64,000 bases of DNA from Vibrio mediterranei (GTDB taxonomy: Bacteria > Pseudomonadota > Gammaproteobacteria > Enterobacterales > Vibrionaceae): positions 434,001 through 498,000 of the forward strand of contig NZ_FLLQ01000001.1 of assembly GCF_900088415.1 (NCBI RefSeq). Direction: 5' to 3'. The translations under genes were made by a program, and so were the position numbers. Under the pieces are notes generated by a model, which was not told the origin of the DNA, did no database searches, and saw only the letters and a program-made list of their open reading frames with translations. Numbering within the stretch: position 1 is the stretch's first letter; the number at the start of each line of letters is the position of its first letter. Positions 37,936-47,258 of this stretch are shown in pieces.

Positions 37936-38331
37936 TTATTCACCTTCTACAATGCGAATCTCAATAGCAAAGATGCCATGTTTTGGAATCATCTCTTTAT
38001 ACTCATGGAAGCTATAGAGCATATCGACCCCTTCTTCAATGGTATCGCATAGCTTAGAGAGGACCTGCATACCTTCATTCATTAGCAGTGCTTTAGGGTC
38101 GGGATACTGGCGCACTTCCACCACTTCTACGGTTAATGCATTCGGTTTAATGACATCCAAACCGACAAAAGGAGGACCAGAAATCACCTGAAATGCGATT
38201 CTGTCTCCCGGTATTAGTTTGTCGTATTCAATCGCTTCATAGCTATTATTGGTTCGAATCTCAACTTTCTTAACACCAGAACGTATAGCGTCTAACGGCG
38301 CTTGATAAATCTCTAATGGGTATTCAGTCAT
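37936..38331 (-). CDS. ASCH domain protein
   Basis: The 131-residue protein fits the ASCH domain: IYQAPLDAIRSGVKKVEIRTNN near the N terminus, LIPGDRIAFQV in the PUA-like core, and a Val-rich strand LTVEVVEVRQYP, ending GIFAIEIRIVEGE. ASCH domains bind RNA or nucleosides; YqfB, a member, deamidates N4-acetylcytidine. Here the conserved Lys and Glu (KVEIR) could be catalytic. It is a single gene divergent from pstS. Confidence 0.8.
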   Translation of the reverse strand: MTEYPLEIYQAPLDAIRSGVKKVEIRTNNSYEAIEYDKLIPGDRIAFQVISGPPFVGLDVIKPNALTVEVVEVRQYPDPKALLMNEGMQVLSKLCDTIEEGVDMLYSFHEYKEMIPKHGIFAIEIRIVEGE

Positions 38332-38441
38332 TGGTCTCTCATACTGTCTTTCGGTCTTGTAACGTTAAGATAGAAGGTGTTGTTATTGAAAGCTATCCCT
38401 CCTTATCAAAACATTTCTCGAAGAGAGTCCAAACCAACCTG

Positions 38442-38463
38442 AAATCATAAACATTTATGATTT
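38442..38463. promoter_or_regulatory. 22-bp palindrome between the ASCH gene and pstS
   Basis: AAATCATAAA (38442-38451) and TTTATGATTT (38454-38463) are perfect inverted copies with a 2-nt centre. It lies 152 bp before pstS and 111 bp before the ASCH start. The dyad and its place suggest a dimeric regulator operator; the regulator is unknown. Confidence 0.6.
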
Positions 38464-38614
38464 AAATCAAACACTAATCGTCATTTCTGTCTAGCACTCA
38501 CATAGTTTCCGAAAATGATTAGGCGTAATCTAGATTGGTTAATTTGACATGATTTACACCGAATACATTCCGTGATTCGTCCCTTATGTTTTCGATTAAG
38601 ACAAAGGAGTAGTT

Positions 38615-39448
38615 ATGCGTTTTAAAACTGGTTTCATCAGACTTTTAGCCTGTAGTCTGTGCTTTATTCCAGTCATTAGTCAGGCCGCAGATACCGATAC
38701 ATTTGCTGGCCAATCAGGCACCATTAATATTGCGGGCGGCACCGCACATATTCCCGTAATGAAACTCGCATCGCGCGCGATTATGAAATCCAACCCTGAT
38801 ATTCGTATCACCATTGCTGGAGGTGGTTCTGGTGTTGGGGCACAGCAAGTTGCCAAAGGTTTGGTTGATATCGGCAACACCGGTCGCGCATTAAAACCTA
38901 GTGAAGCTGAGCAGGGTTTGGTCACATTTCCTTTTGCGATAGATGGTGTGGCTATCATCGTTAATCCAGAGAACCCCGTTAAAGATCTAACCCAACAGCA
39001 AGTTATCGACATTTATTCTGGAAAAATCACCAACTGGAATGCGCTGGGTGGTGAAGACCGTTCTATTAATCTATTTACCCGCGATGAAGCCAGTGGCACA
39101 CGTGCGGTATTCTTTAAGAAAATGCTCAACAGTACTGCTATCGTAACCAACGCCAACGTTATCCCATCAAATGGTGCCATGAAAACCGCCATTGCTCGTG
39201 ACCCTGGCGCCATTGGCTATAGCAGCGTTGGTTACATCGATGACACAGTGAAAGCCCCTGCGCTCGATGGTGTCCATCCAACCAACGAAGCTTGTGCATC
39301 TGGCGAATACAAAATCGTTCGCAAATTGTATATGAACACCAAAGGTGAACCTCAAGGTTTAGTCAGCGAGTTTGTTGACTTTATTTATAGTCCTCAAGGC
39401 GCAGAGTACATCAGCGCATCTGGTTATATCCCATTAAGCAAGCTTTAA
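38615..39448 (+). CDS. pstS: Phosphate ABC transporter substrate-binding protein
   Basis: The 277-residue product has a signal peptide cleaved near SQAAD (residues 22-26). The mature protein has the PBP-like_2 fold: GGGSGVGAQQVAKGLVDIGNTGRAL (phosphate loop) and FTRDEASGTRAVF (the second phosphate-binding segment). It captures phosphate in the periplasm for the PstCAB importer. pstC starts 2 nt after its stop. I saw no convincing Pho box in the 283 bp upstream, but a palindrome is present. Confidence 0.9.
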   Translation: MRFKTGFIRLLACSLCFIPVISQAADTDTFAGQSGTINIAGGTAHIPVMKLASRAIMKSNPDIRITIAGGGSGVGAQQVAKGLVDIGNTGRALKPSEAEQGLVTFPFAIDGVAIIVNPENPVKDLTQQQVIDIYSGKITNWNALGGEDRSINLFTRDEASGTRAVFFKKMLNSTAIVTNANVIPSNGAMKTAIARDPGAIGYSSVGYIDDTVKAPALDGVHPTNEACASGEYKIVRKLYMNTKGEPQGLVSEFVDFIYSPQGAEYISASGYIPLSKL

Positions 39449-39450
39449 CT

Positions 39451-40308
39451 ATGCGCCATTTGGTTGCACCTGAGCGGGTACTACTTTCACTAGTGATGGT
39501 AGTGCTCGTTTTGATGTCATTATTGTTTGGCTTTCTGTTTTGGTTTGCATTACCTGTTGTTACTGACCCAAGCGTCGCCGTCTTTTCTCTTCAATGGCAA
39601 CCGGATCAAGGACACTATGGCATTTTACCCATGGTATTCGGCTCCGGTGTCCTTGCCATTACCGCCAGTTTAGTTGCCTTCCCTTTTGCTCTTGGCATTG
39701 CCAGCTTCTGCCAATATAGCCGTTACCAACCTATCGCTATTTGGATTCGTCGCTTGGTTAGGCTAATGGCTGGTATTCCGACTGTGGTCTACGGTTTAGC
39801 CGCGGTTTTCTTATTGGTGCCACTATTAAGAGAGACCTTTCGTAGTGGTTCCGGCTTTTCCTTGCTTGCTGTTATGTTGATGATGGTGCTGCTGATCTTA
39901 CCCGTCATGATCATGATGTTGGACTCTCGGTTTCAAGCCTTGACGCAGCAGTTGCGATTAACCTCTTGTTCAATTGGCATGACCGACAGTCAAATGATTG
40001 CCCACGTCATCGTACCAAACTCAATGCACGCCATCGCAAGCGCCGCCTTGTTAGGGTTTAACCGAGCGATTGGAGACACTCTGTTACCACTGATGTTGGC
40101 AGGCAATGCACCACAAATCACAGGAAGTATTTTAGATTCTGTTCGCACCCTCACCGCTCATATTGGCTTGGTTCTCGCCACCGAAAATAGCAGCGCTATG
40201 TACAATTCGTTGTTTGCTGCGGGCCTACTTCTACTCACCCTTAGCGTTTGCGTTACTGTACTGATTCGCAAACTGACTCACTCAACTGATGGAGGAATAA
40301 ACGGATGA
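39451..40308 (+). CDS. pstC: Phosphate ABC transporter permease PstC
   Basis: The 285-residue inner-membrane protein has about six hydrophobic segments. The BPD_transp_1 region includes RLMAGIPTVVYGLAAVF and the EAA-like loop SIGMTDSQMIAHVIVPNSMHAIASAALLGFNRAIGDTLL. It pairs with PstA as the channel of the importer. It starts two nucleotides after the pstS stop and its stop overlaps the pstA ATG by 4 nt (ATGA). Confidence 0.9.
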   Translation: MRHLVAPERVLLSLVMVVLVLMSLLFGFLFWFALPVVTDPSVAVFSLQWQPDQGHYGILPMVFGSGVLAITASLVAFPFALGIASFCQYSRYQPIAIWIRRLVRLMAGIPTVVYGLAAVFLLVPLLRETFRSGSGFSLLAVMLMMVLLILPVMIMMLDSRFQALTQQLRLTSCSIGMTDSQMIAHVIVPNSMHAIASAALLGFNRAIGDTLLPLMLAGNAPQITGSILDSVRTLTAHIGLVLATENSSAMYNSLFAAGLLLLTLSVCVTVLIRKLTHSTDGGING

Positions 40309-41165
40309 AAGCTCGCTTATTCCATCTCTGGAGTGTGCTGTGCACGTTGCTGTTACTCGCAGCTTTGAGTGTTTTTATCGGCTTTATTATTTATCGCGGT
40401 GCACCAACGATAAGTACTGAGCTATTTTTTGGTGATGCATCACCCATTGACGCCATGTTAGGTCGAGAACCTATCTGGGATGGTATATGGCCCGCGTGCG
40501 TTGGCACACTGTCGGTCATCTTATTGGCGCTAACACTAGCCCTCTTGCCTGGACTCGCTACCGGAGTTTGGCTCGCGACGAGTAAACCTTCGTTGTTAAA
40601 ACGTTGCCTTGCGATTGGCATCGATATTCTTGCAGGCATTCCGTCTATTTTGATGGGGCTATTTGGTTTTACTCTGATTCTCTCTTTAAGGCATTGGTTT
40701 TTACCCTCTGCCAATGCTTGTTTGCTGTTATCCGCACTATGCCTCGCTATGTTAATCATCCCTTACTTGGCCGTTGCTACACGAACGGCTTTACAAGCTC
40801 TTCCGTCATCACTTAACGTCACAGCTCTTTCTTTGGGGATGTCGCAATGGCAGGCGTTACGAACCGTTTTGTTACCACAAGCGAAAAGCGGCATTATCGG
40901 AGGCATTATGCTCGCCATAGGCAGAGCCGCCGAAGACACAGCAGTCATTATGTTAACTGGGGCAGTTGCCAACGCTGGATTGCCCGGTGGTATTTTTGAA
41001 CGCTACGAAGCACTACCTTTCACCATTTTTTACTACAGTGCGCAATATCAAAGTGAGACTGAACTACATATGGCGTTCGGTGCAGCGTTTACCTTACTTT
41101 GTCTAACTGCCAGCTTGTTTTCGTTAGCAGGACTCACTCAGCGTAAATCGATAAGGAGAGCCTAA
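40305..41165 (+). CDS. pstA: Phosphate ABC transporter permease PstA
   Basis: This 286-residue permease has DILAGIPSILMGLFGF and the EAA-like SLGMSQWQALRTVLLPQAKSGIIGGIMLAIGRAAEDTAVIML, followed by a short C-terminal hydrophobic tail. The sequence GRAAEDTAVIMLT is the mark of PstA-type permeases. It is translationally coupled to pstC and one base before pstB. Confidence 0.9.
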   Translation: MKARLFHLWSVLCTLLLLAALSVFIGFIIYRGAPTISTELFFGDASPIDAMLGREPIWDGIWPACVGTLSVILLALTLALLPGLATGVWLATSKPSLLKRCLAIGIDILAGIPSILMGLFGFTLILSLRHWFLPSANACLLLSALCLAMLIIPYLAVATRTALQALPSSLNVTALSLGMSQWQALRTVLLPQAKSGIIGGIMLAIGRAAEDTAVIMLTGAVANAGLPGGIFERYEALPFTIFYYSAQYQSETELHMAFGAAFTLLCLTASLFSLAGLTQRKSIRRA

Positions 41166-41166
41166 C

Positions 41167-41883
41167 ATGAGCTTTCAACCTTCTTCACAGCTTGCTGGTT
41201 CAGTCTCAAATTTGACCATCGCCTTTGGCTCCAATCAAGTTGTCAGCAACGCCAATATGGATTTTTATCGACACCAGATCCATGTACTTACTGGTGCTTC
41301 TGGCTCTGGAAAAACCACTTTTTTACGCGCTCTGAATCGCCTCAATGACTGTTTTGCCGAGTGTAAAACTACAGGTGATATCAAACTTACGCTCAATGAT
41401 ACTCAGCACTGTGTTCAGCAAATGCCTGAACACCAACTTCCCCAACTTAGGCAAAAAGTCGGGATGGTATTTCAACATCCTCAACTGTTGCCGGGCTCGA
41501 TTATTGATAACCTGTTGCTGCCATTGAGAGTAGTCAACTCAGTCACTGGACAAAAGGCACATCAAATCGCCCAAGCCGCACTCAAACAAGCGGCTCTTTG
41601 GGAGGAAGTCAGTGATCGCTTGAGTGATCATGCTGCTTCGCTATCCGGAGGACAGCAGCAACGGCTTTGTTTGGCGAGAACGTTGGCTTTGGAGCCAGAA
41701 ATTTTATTACTTGATGAGCCTACCGCGTCATTAGATAAACACACGGCGCAGCAAATAGAGACGTTGATTGTAGAGTTAGCCAAGCGTTACACCATTATCA
41801 TGGTGTCTCACTCAGCCAAACAAACGGAAAAGCTGGCTAATCGAGTTAGCCATTTTAAATCAGGAAAAGTGTTCACACGTTAA
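41167..41883 (+). CDS. pstB: Phosphate ABC transporter ATP-binding protein
   Basis: The 238-residue ATPase has Walker A GASGSGKTT, a FLRALNRLNDCF helix typical of PstB, Q-loop VGMVFQHPQLLPG, signature LSGGQQQRLCLARTLAL, Walker B EILLLDEPTASLD and the H-loop MVSHSAKQ. It powers PstCA. No phoU or phoBR gene follows, so this is a second or minimal pst operon. It ends 115 bp before a convergent carbamate kinase gene. Confidence 0.92.
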   Translation: MSFQPSSQLAGSVSNLTIAFGSNQVVSNANMDFYRHQIHVLTGASGSGKTTFLRALNRLNDCFAECKTTGDIKLTLNDTQHCVQQMPEHQLPQLRQKVGMVFQHPQLLPGSIIDNLLLPLRVVNSVTGQKAHQIAQAALKQAALWEEVSDRLSDHAASLSGGQQQRLCLARTLALEPEILLLDEPTASLDKHTAQQIETLIVELAKRYTIIMVSHSAKQTEKLANRVSHFKSGKVFTR

Positions 41884-41953
41884 CAAGGTCGTCACGAAGT
41901 AAACTAATGTATTGAATAAAAAGAAGGTATCGAATAAAAGTAAGGAAAAAAAA

Positions 41954-41978
41954 CAGGCCGTAAAACAAACACGGCCTG
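41954..41978 (-). terminator. Terminator of the ygeW-yqeA operon
   Basis: CAGGCCGT (41954-41961) and ACGGCCTG (41971-41978) form an 8-bp stem. The minus strand continues with TTTTTTTTCC, so it ends the carbamate kinase transcript; on the plus strand no T tract follows. Confidence 0.9.
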
Positions 41979-41998
41979 AGTGGGTTAAGTCAAATCGT

Positions 41999-42940
41999 TT
42001 AGGCCGGAACCGCTTCAAAGTCTAGCGATACACAAGTTCCGCAATTTTCAGCCAGTACATCTAAGCTCTCATCAAGTGCACCGATATACGCTCTGCCACC
42101 AAACTCTGCGAAGTCGACAACCGCATCCACTTTTGGTCCCATGCTACCTGCCGGGAATTGGTATTGTTTCAACTCACTTGGGCCCACACTGCGTAGTGCT
42201 TGTTGGTTCTCTTTACCCCAGTTTAGGAACACAGCTGGTGCGTCAGTTAGGATAAGTAGCTTCTCTGCCCCTAGCTGTTTCGCTAACAAGGTTGCGGCTA
42301 AGTCTTTATCAATCACGCCTTCAACACCTTTGAAGCCAGATTCGCATTTACATACTGGGATACCACCGCCGCCACAAGCGATGACAACTTGTCCAGCTTC
42401 TAGCAAAGTATCAATAGAGTGTTTGTCGATGATGTTTTTCGGAAGTGGTGAAGGCACCACTCGACGCCAGTATTCGCCATCACGCTTCATCGTCCATGCG
42501 TTCTTCTCGGCTAACGCGCGGCCTTCTGCTTCATCGTAAACTGGACCCACAAACTTAGTTGGATCAGAAATACTTGGGTCATCACAGTCGACTTCGATAC
42601 GAGTTAGTAGCGTAGTCACGTCTCTTTCAGGCAATTTGTTTTGTAGCTCTTGAGCTAGCATGTAACCGATCATGCCTTCACTTTCTGCGCCCAGTACATC
42701 CAATGGATAAGGTGATACTTTGTCGTACGCTAGGTTTTGCAATGCTAACAGACCGACTTGAGGACCGTTACCGTGAACAATCACCACGCGGTATTCTTTG
42801 GCAATTTCAGCGATTGCTTTGGCGGCAATTTTGATGTTGTCGAGTTGATTAGCGAAACTTGGCTCATCGCCACGTCTTAATAGTGCGTTACCACCGAGGG
42901 CAACCACTACAGTGCTTTTGTTTGTTTTGCTTGCGTTCAT
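41999..42940 (-). CDS. yqeA: Carbamate kinase (YqeA/ArcC-like)
   Basis: From the ATG at 42940, with AAGGAGTCCCT before it, the 313-residue product has the amino-acid kinase fold: VVVALGGNALLRRGD, IVHGNGPQVGLLALQ, ACGGGGIPV and VIDKDLAATLLAKQL, ending with TDAPAVFLNWG. It would make ATP from carbamoyl phosphate and ADP in the last energy-yielding step of purine breakdown. It is the last gene of the ygeW-ygeX-ygeY-hyuA-yqeA set, matching the E. coli order. Confidence 0.93.
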   Translation of the reverse strand: MNASKTNKSTVVVALGGNALLRRGDEPSFANQLDNIKIAAKAIAEIAKEYRVVIVHGNGPQVGLLALQNLAYDKVSPYPLDVLGAESEGMIGYMLAQELQNKLPERDVTTLLTRIEVDCDDPSISDPTKFVGPVYDEAEGRALAEKNAWTMKRDGEYWRRVVPSPLPKNIIDKHSIDTLLEAGQVVIACGGGGIPVCKCESGFKGVEGVIDKDLAATLLAKQLGAEKLLILTDAPAVFLNWGKENQQALRSVGPSELKQYQFPAGSMGPKVDAVVDFAEFGGRAYIGALDESLDVLAENCGTCVSLDFEAVPA

Positions 42941-43034
42941 AGGGACTCCTTGAAAGACGCCGATCATTCGCTGTGCTCGGCCTCCACATTCTGTATAAGT
43001 AATAAATCGTGTGTTATTTGAGTTGTTTCTGTCG

Positions 43035-44471
43035 TTATTCTGCTGAGAAAGGCAGACGGTGAATAAACTGCCCGTCCCCCGCTTCTCCGGTAAATTCACC
43101 GTCGTACGCAACTAACTTACCTCGACTGAACGTCATGAGTGGCCAACCTTGACAGGCAATGGACTCGTAAGGCGTGTAGTCTGCATTATCATGTAAGCTA
43201 TCGTGTCTTATGGTTTGTTTCTTGTTCGGGTCAAACAACACCAAATCGGCATCCGCGCCACAGCCTAGATGGCCTTTTTGTGGGTAGAGACCAAACAATT
43301 TGGCAGGCTCATAACTGGTTAGAGACACGAACTGATTGGGGGTAATTCGTCCGGCTATGACACCTTCTGAGAACATCAGAGGCATACGAGTTTCGACGCC
43401 AGGAATGCCGTTTGGTGTTTTGGTAAAATCTTTTGCGCCTAGCTGTTTTTGCTCTGCGTACGTGAATGAGCAGTGATCAGTCGCAACGGTATCAATAGAA
43501 CCATCCGCTAAACCTTTCCAAAGCTTTTCGCTTTCCGCTTTGTCTCTTAATGGTGGACTAAGCACGTATTTCAGCGCGTCTTCACGTTCGTAACGGTCAT
43601 TGTTCAACACCAAGTATTGTGGGCAAGTTTCAACCCACACTGGTTGGTTGTTCTCTCTTGCGAGGCGGGTGTAATCCAGTCCTAGACCGTTAGAGAGATG
43701 GACGATGTAGAGCGGCGCAGAATCAGCAAGTTTGGCAAGGTTGATCACTCTTGCTATCGCTTCTGCTTCGCATTCTAGCGGACGACTTAGCGCATGATAT
43801 TTCGCTTCTACTTTGCCCTGCTCTATAAACTGTTTGCGTTTCAGTGACAGTGCTGCATCGTTCTCTGGGTGAACCGTTGTCAGTGCACCAACTTTTTTCA
43901 ATTGCGTTAACGCTTTAAGGACCGAACAATCATCCAGCTTGTAAGAGTACGTGAGGTATAGTTTGAAGCTCGGAATGCCGCGCTCATGCACCATGGCATG
44001 CATCTGTTCCAAAATCTGGTCATCAATGTGCTGAATAACCCCATGGAAACTGTAGTCAATGACCGCTTTATCAGCCGCGTAACCATGGTAAACATCCAAT
44101 TGATGGAACAAATCACACCCTTTTGGACCAAAGCCCATATGATCGATGATCATCGTCGTGCCGCCACAAGCAGCCGCTCTGGTGCCAGTAAAAAAGTCAT
44201 CACAGCTTCGAGTGATTCCTGCATCAATGTTGAAGTGGGTATGTACGTCAATACCGCCAGGCATGACGTACAACCCTGTTGCATCCACCACGCGAGTATC
44301 TTCACTCACGGGTTTTAGGTTTTCAGCGACTTGCTCAATCTTTCCATCAATGACCAAAACATCGGCTTTACGAATTTCAGCATGGTCAACCACAGTGCCA
44401 TTTTGAATCAGCAATGGCGACGATGAATTATCGAGAAGGGATTCGATATTGTTGAATTGTTCAAAAGTCAT
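43035..44471 (-). CDS. hyuA: Dihydropyrimidinase/hydantoinase family protein (HyuA/YgeZ-like)
   Basis: The 478-residue amidohydrolase has the HxH metal motif in GGIDVHTHFN, the carboxylated Lys region SFKLYLTYSYKLDD, HPEND, YIVHLSN, and VATDHCSFT with the last Asp ligand. It ends with the composite-domain segment PYESIACQGWPLMTFSRGK. It opens cyclic amides such as hydantoins; in this gene set it is linked to urate/purine catabolism. An unusual 187-bp region with three hairpins separates it from ygeY. Confidence 0.9.
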   Translation of the reverse strand: MTFEQFNNIESLLDNSSSPLLIQNGTVVDHAEIRKADVLVIDGKIEQVAENLKPVSEDTRVVDATGLYVMPGGIDVHTHFNIDAGITRSCDDFFTGTRAAACGGTTMIIDHMGFGPKGCDLFHQLDVYHGYAADKAVIDYSFHGVIQHIDDQILEQMHAMVHERGIPSFKLYLTYSYKLDDCSVLKALTQLKKVGALTTVHPENDAALSLKRKQFIEQGKVEAKYHALSRPLECEAEAIARVINLAKLADSAPLYIVHLSNGLGLDYTRLARENNQPVWVETCPQYLVLNNDRYEREDALKYVLSPPLRDKAESEKLWKGLADGSIDTVATDHCSFTYAEQKQLGAKDFTKTPNGIPGVETRMPLMFSEGVIAGRITPNQFVSLTSYEPAKLFGLYPQKGHLGCGADADLVLFDPNKKQTIRHDSLHDNADYTPYESIACQGWPLMTFSRGKLVAYDGEFTGEAGDGQFIHRLPFSAE

Positions 44472-44537
44472 AAGATCACCGGAAAGTTACATGTCGCATC
44501 AAGATAAAGGAGTCGCGATAAGCTGTGACGGAAAATC

Positions 44538-44649
44538 CCATCCTAGAGCGGACTCCGCCAACTTCAGGCAGACACAAGTTGGCACTCTAGGATGGAGAAC
44601 GACGTGAGTCGTCACGCGCTAACTGCTACAACTCAATGTGTTAGCGCGT
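44538..44649. repeat. Three tandem hairpins between ygeY and hyuA
   Basis: CCATCCTAGAG (44538-44548) pairs with CTCTAGGATGG (44585-44595), with an inner stem CCAACTT/AAGTTGG (44558-44582). A small CGAC/GTCG hairpin follows. Then ACGCGCTAAC (44614-44623) pairs with GTTAGCGCGT (44640-44649). They lie within an operon, and the last one, near 44649, is next to the ygeY stop. They may set mRNA stability or partial termination. Confidence 0.75.
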
Positions 44650-44658
44650 GGTACTACC

Positions 44659-45879
44659 TTATTGGCTGCGTTTTTTCTCTAGATACATTTGAGGGATAAC
44701 CGCGTACATTGCTGCACAAGTCACCAAATGCTCTTTCCAAGTCTTTTCGTTTGGCGCATGAGCTTCTGGCTCTTTACCTGGGCCAAAGCCGATAACTGGA
44801 ATGCCGTAACGACCCATGATAGATACGCCGTTAGTAGAGAACGTCCATTTGTCGACAAGTGGTTTTTTGTCGAATAGTAGCTCGTAAGATGCTTCTAGAG
44901 TCTTAGTTGCAATGTGGTCTTCGTCGATCTTCCATGCTGGGAAGTAGCACTCTGTTGGGTAGACCAAACCGGTGTATGCAGGACGGTCATAGTTGTACAT
45001 AGATACTTTCGCGCCATACTTCTGAACTGCAGGTAGGTTTTGAATCTCTTCGATTGCGCCTTCCCAAGTTTCACCCCAAGTGATACGTCTATCGATAGAT
45101 ACTGCACAGCTATCTGCTACCGCACAGCGGCTTGGAGAAGTAAAGAACACTTCAGACACAGTTAGCGTACCTTTACCCAAGAATGGGTCGTCGCCAAGGT
45201 TGCCAGCCAATTTCTCGATATCGTTAAGAATGTGGCCCATTTTGAAGATAGCGTTATCACCACGCTCAGGTGCAGAGCCGTGGCAGCTGATACCAGACAC
45301 GTCTACGCGGATTTCCATACGGCCACGTTGACCACGGTAAATTTGGCAATCAGTAGGCTCAGTAGACACAACGAATTCAGGGCGAATATCGCTTTCTTCA
45401 ATGATGTACTGCCAGCATAGGCCGTCACAATCTTCTTCTTGAACCGTACCAGTCACAAGCAATGTGTACTCGTCTTCTAGGCCCAAGTCTTTGATGATCT
45501 TACCTGCATAAACCATAGACGCCATGCCGCCTTCTTGGTCTGATGCACCACGACCACCGATAACTTCATCGTCTTCCATACCTTCGTATGGGTCGAAGTT
45601 CCAGTTGTCTAGGTTACCCACACCTACTGTATCGATGTGTGCGTCCATTGCGATCAGTGTAGGACCGTTACCAATCCAACCTAATACGTTACCCATTGGG
45701 TCGATGTCGACGCGGTCAAAACCTACTTTTTCCATTTCTTCTTTGATGCGAAGAACGACTTTTTCTTCGTCGCAACTTTCGCTTGGAATCGCAATCATAT
45801 CGCGAAGGAAACGAGACATATCAGCTTTGTATTCTTGCGCTTTTTCCAATACGGTTGCAAAAGGGATACTTACAGTCAT
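44659..45879 (-). CDS. ygeY: YgeY family M20 peptidase
   Basis: From the ATG at 45879 with GGAG before it, the 406-residue product is an M20/M28-fold zinc hydrolase. It has [11 protein letters not shown] (first metal-binding His/Asp), [16 protein letters not shown], and [10 protein letters not shown] with the catalytic Glu pair. [10 protein letters not shown] and [13 protein letters not shown] (last ligand) follow. In E. coli the homologue is coupled to YgeX. It is inferred to release an amino acid or diaminopropionate from a peptide- or carbamoyl-like intermediate. Confidence 0.9.
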   Translation of the reverse strand: MTVSIPFATVLEKAQEYKADMSRFLRDMIAIPSESCDEEKVVLRIKEEMEKVGFDRVDIDPMGNVLGWIGNGPTLIAMDAHIDTVGVGNLDNWNFDPYEGMEDDEVIGGRGASDQEGGMASMVYAGKIIKDLGLEDEYTLLVTGTVQEEDCDGLCWQYIIEESDIRPEFVVSTEPTDCQIYRGQRGRMEIRVDVSGISCHGSAPERGDNAIFKMGHILNDIEKLAGNLGDDPFLGKGTLTVSEVFFTSPSRCAVADSCAVSIDRRITWGETWEGAIEEIQNLPAVQKYGAKVSMYNYDRPAYTGLVYPTECYFPAWKIDEDHIATKTLEASYELLFDKKPLVDKWTFSTNGVSIMGRYGIPVIGFGPGKEPEAHAPNEKTWKEHLVTCAAMYAVIPQMYLEKKRSQ

Positions 45880-45979
45880 TGTTACTACTCCAAATTCTGT
45901 TCCCAATGGAGCCTTGCCCCACCGGGAATGTTAATGCTTGAAATTACTAATCTTTCTTTGTCACTTTTTCTGCGTTGTT

Positions 45980-47182
45980 TTAGATTGTCGCGTGCTTACC
46001 TTGCCAAACGACTTCGCGATAGTGCACAGGATCTGTGTCGCCTTCGGTGTTAATAACCAAAACAACAGAATCTTTATTGAGCGCTAAATGCTCTTTTAGG
46101 CTCTCTTTTTCACGGCTGTATTCCACCGCTGCCAATAGACCTAAACCAACCGCACCGGACTCACCAGAGATAACCGCTGGGTCACCACTTAGCGGGTTAC
46201 CCAATACGCGCATACCAAACGCTGCTACACGGTCTTCGCAGGAAACAAACTGAGTGGCACAGTTTTTAAGCACTTCCCATCCCAATGGGTTTGGTTCGCC
46301 ACAAGCTAGACCAACCATGATGGTGGCGAGATCGCCATCTACGTTGACCATGTCGCCAGTCTCAGCAATACCTGAACGATAAATACAGTCTGCTTGGTTT
46401 GGTTCAACAACGACTGAGCGAAGCTGACCTGGGCCACAATATTCAGCCAGATAGCCCAATACGCCACCAGCCATTGCGCCTACACCCGCTTGTAAGAACA
46501 CGTGCGTCGGTTTATCCAGACCTAGCTCAACCATTTGTTCAACGGCTTCCACTGCCAAGGTGCTATAACCTTGCATGATCCACGTTGGGATCTCGGTATA
46601 GCCTTCCCACGCCGTGTCTTGAACCACTTTCCAGCCATGCTCGTTAGCGGTTTTGATGGCTAGTCTTACGGTATCGTCGTAATTCATGTCAGTAACAATG
46701 CACTCTGCGCCAAGGGCACGAATGTTGTTAACGCGCTCATCAGCTGCGCCTTTTGGCATGTAGACAACTGCGTTTTGACCCAGTTGATTCGCCGCCCAAG
46801 CGACACCACGACCGTGGTTACCATCAGTAGCCGTTGCGAAGGTCATTTTGGTTTTGATTTGAGTTTTGAAAGTTTCGAAATTGAAACCGTCGATGTCCAT
46901 CTTGTATTCATCACACAAGAGTCGTGCGATAGCGTAAACGCCGCCTAACATTTTGAATGCGTTTAGGTCAAAGCGATACGCTTCGTCTTTAACAAGAATG
47001 TTCTTCACACCAAACTCTTTTGCAAGGTGGGTTAGATTGTGAAGAGGTGTTGGTTGATAGCCATCTAATTGCAAATGAAATCGGCGCGCTTTTTCGGCTT
47101 CACTGATGGAAAACTGATCGGAGAGGCGTCCATTAAAATGCTGGTTATCGGCAATATGAATATTAAAATTCAACTTTGACAT
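45980..47182 (-). CDS. ygeX: Diaminopropionate ammonia-lyase
   Basis: The 400-residue PLP enzyme has the Schiff-base Lys in NAFKMLGGVYAI, TDGNHGRGVAWAA (phosphate-cup Asn/Gly), and VGAMAGGVLGYLAEY and GLACGEPNPLGWEVL loops. It cleaves 2,3-diaminopropionate into pyruvate and two ammonia. This reaction explains how the purine carbon backbone can enter central metabolism. It is the second gene of the operon after ygeW. Confidence 0.94.
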   Translation of the reverse strand: MSKLNFNIHIADNQHFNGRLSDQFSISEAEKARRFHLQLDGYQPTPLHNLTHLAKEFGVKNILVKDEAYRFDLNAFKMLGGVYAIARLLCDEYKMDIDGFNFETFKTQIKTKMTFATATDGNHGRGVAWAANQLGQNAVVYMPKGAADERVNNIRALGAECIVTDMNYDDTVRLAIKTANEHGWKVVQDTAWEGYTEIPTWIMQGYSTLAVEAVEQMVELGLDKPTHVFLQAGVGAMAGGVLGYLAEYCGPGQLRSVVVEPNQADCIYRSGIAETGDMVNVDGDLATIMVGLACGEPNPLGWEVLKNCATQFVSCEDRVAAFGMRVLGNPLSGDPAVISGESGAVGLGLLAAVEYSREKESLKEHLALNKDSVVLVINTEGDTDPVHYREVVWQGKHATI

Positions 47183-47258
47183 AGCGATACCTTATTTAAT
47201 CCATTTACACGCTCGCCTTCGAAGGAATAAAGGCGAGGTGTAATATTACGGGAGTACT

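Noticed and set aside
38332..38614. Pho box before pstS (CTGTC...CACAT at about 38489)
   Set aside because: Only half of the direct repeat matches and the spacing is wrong, so I do not annotate it.
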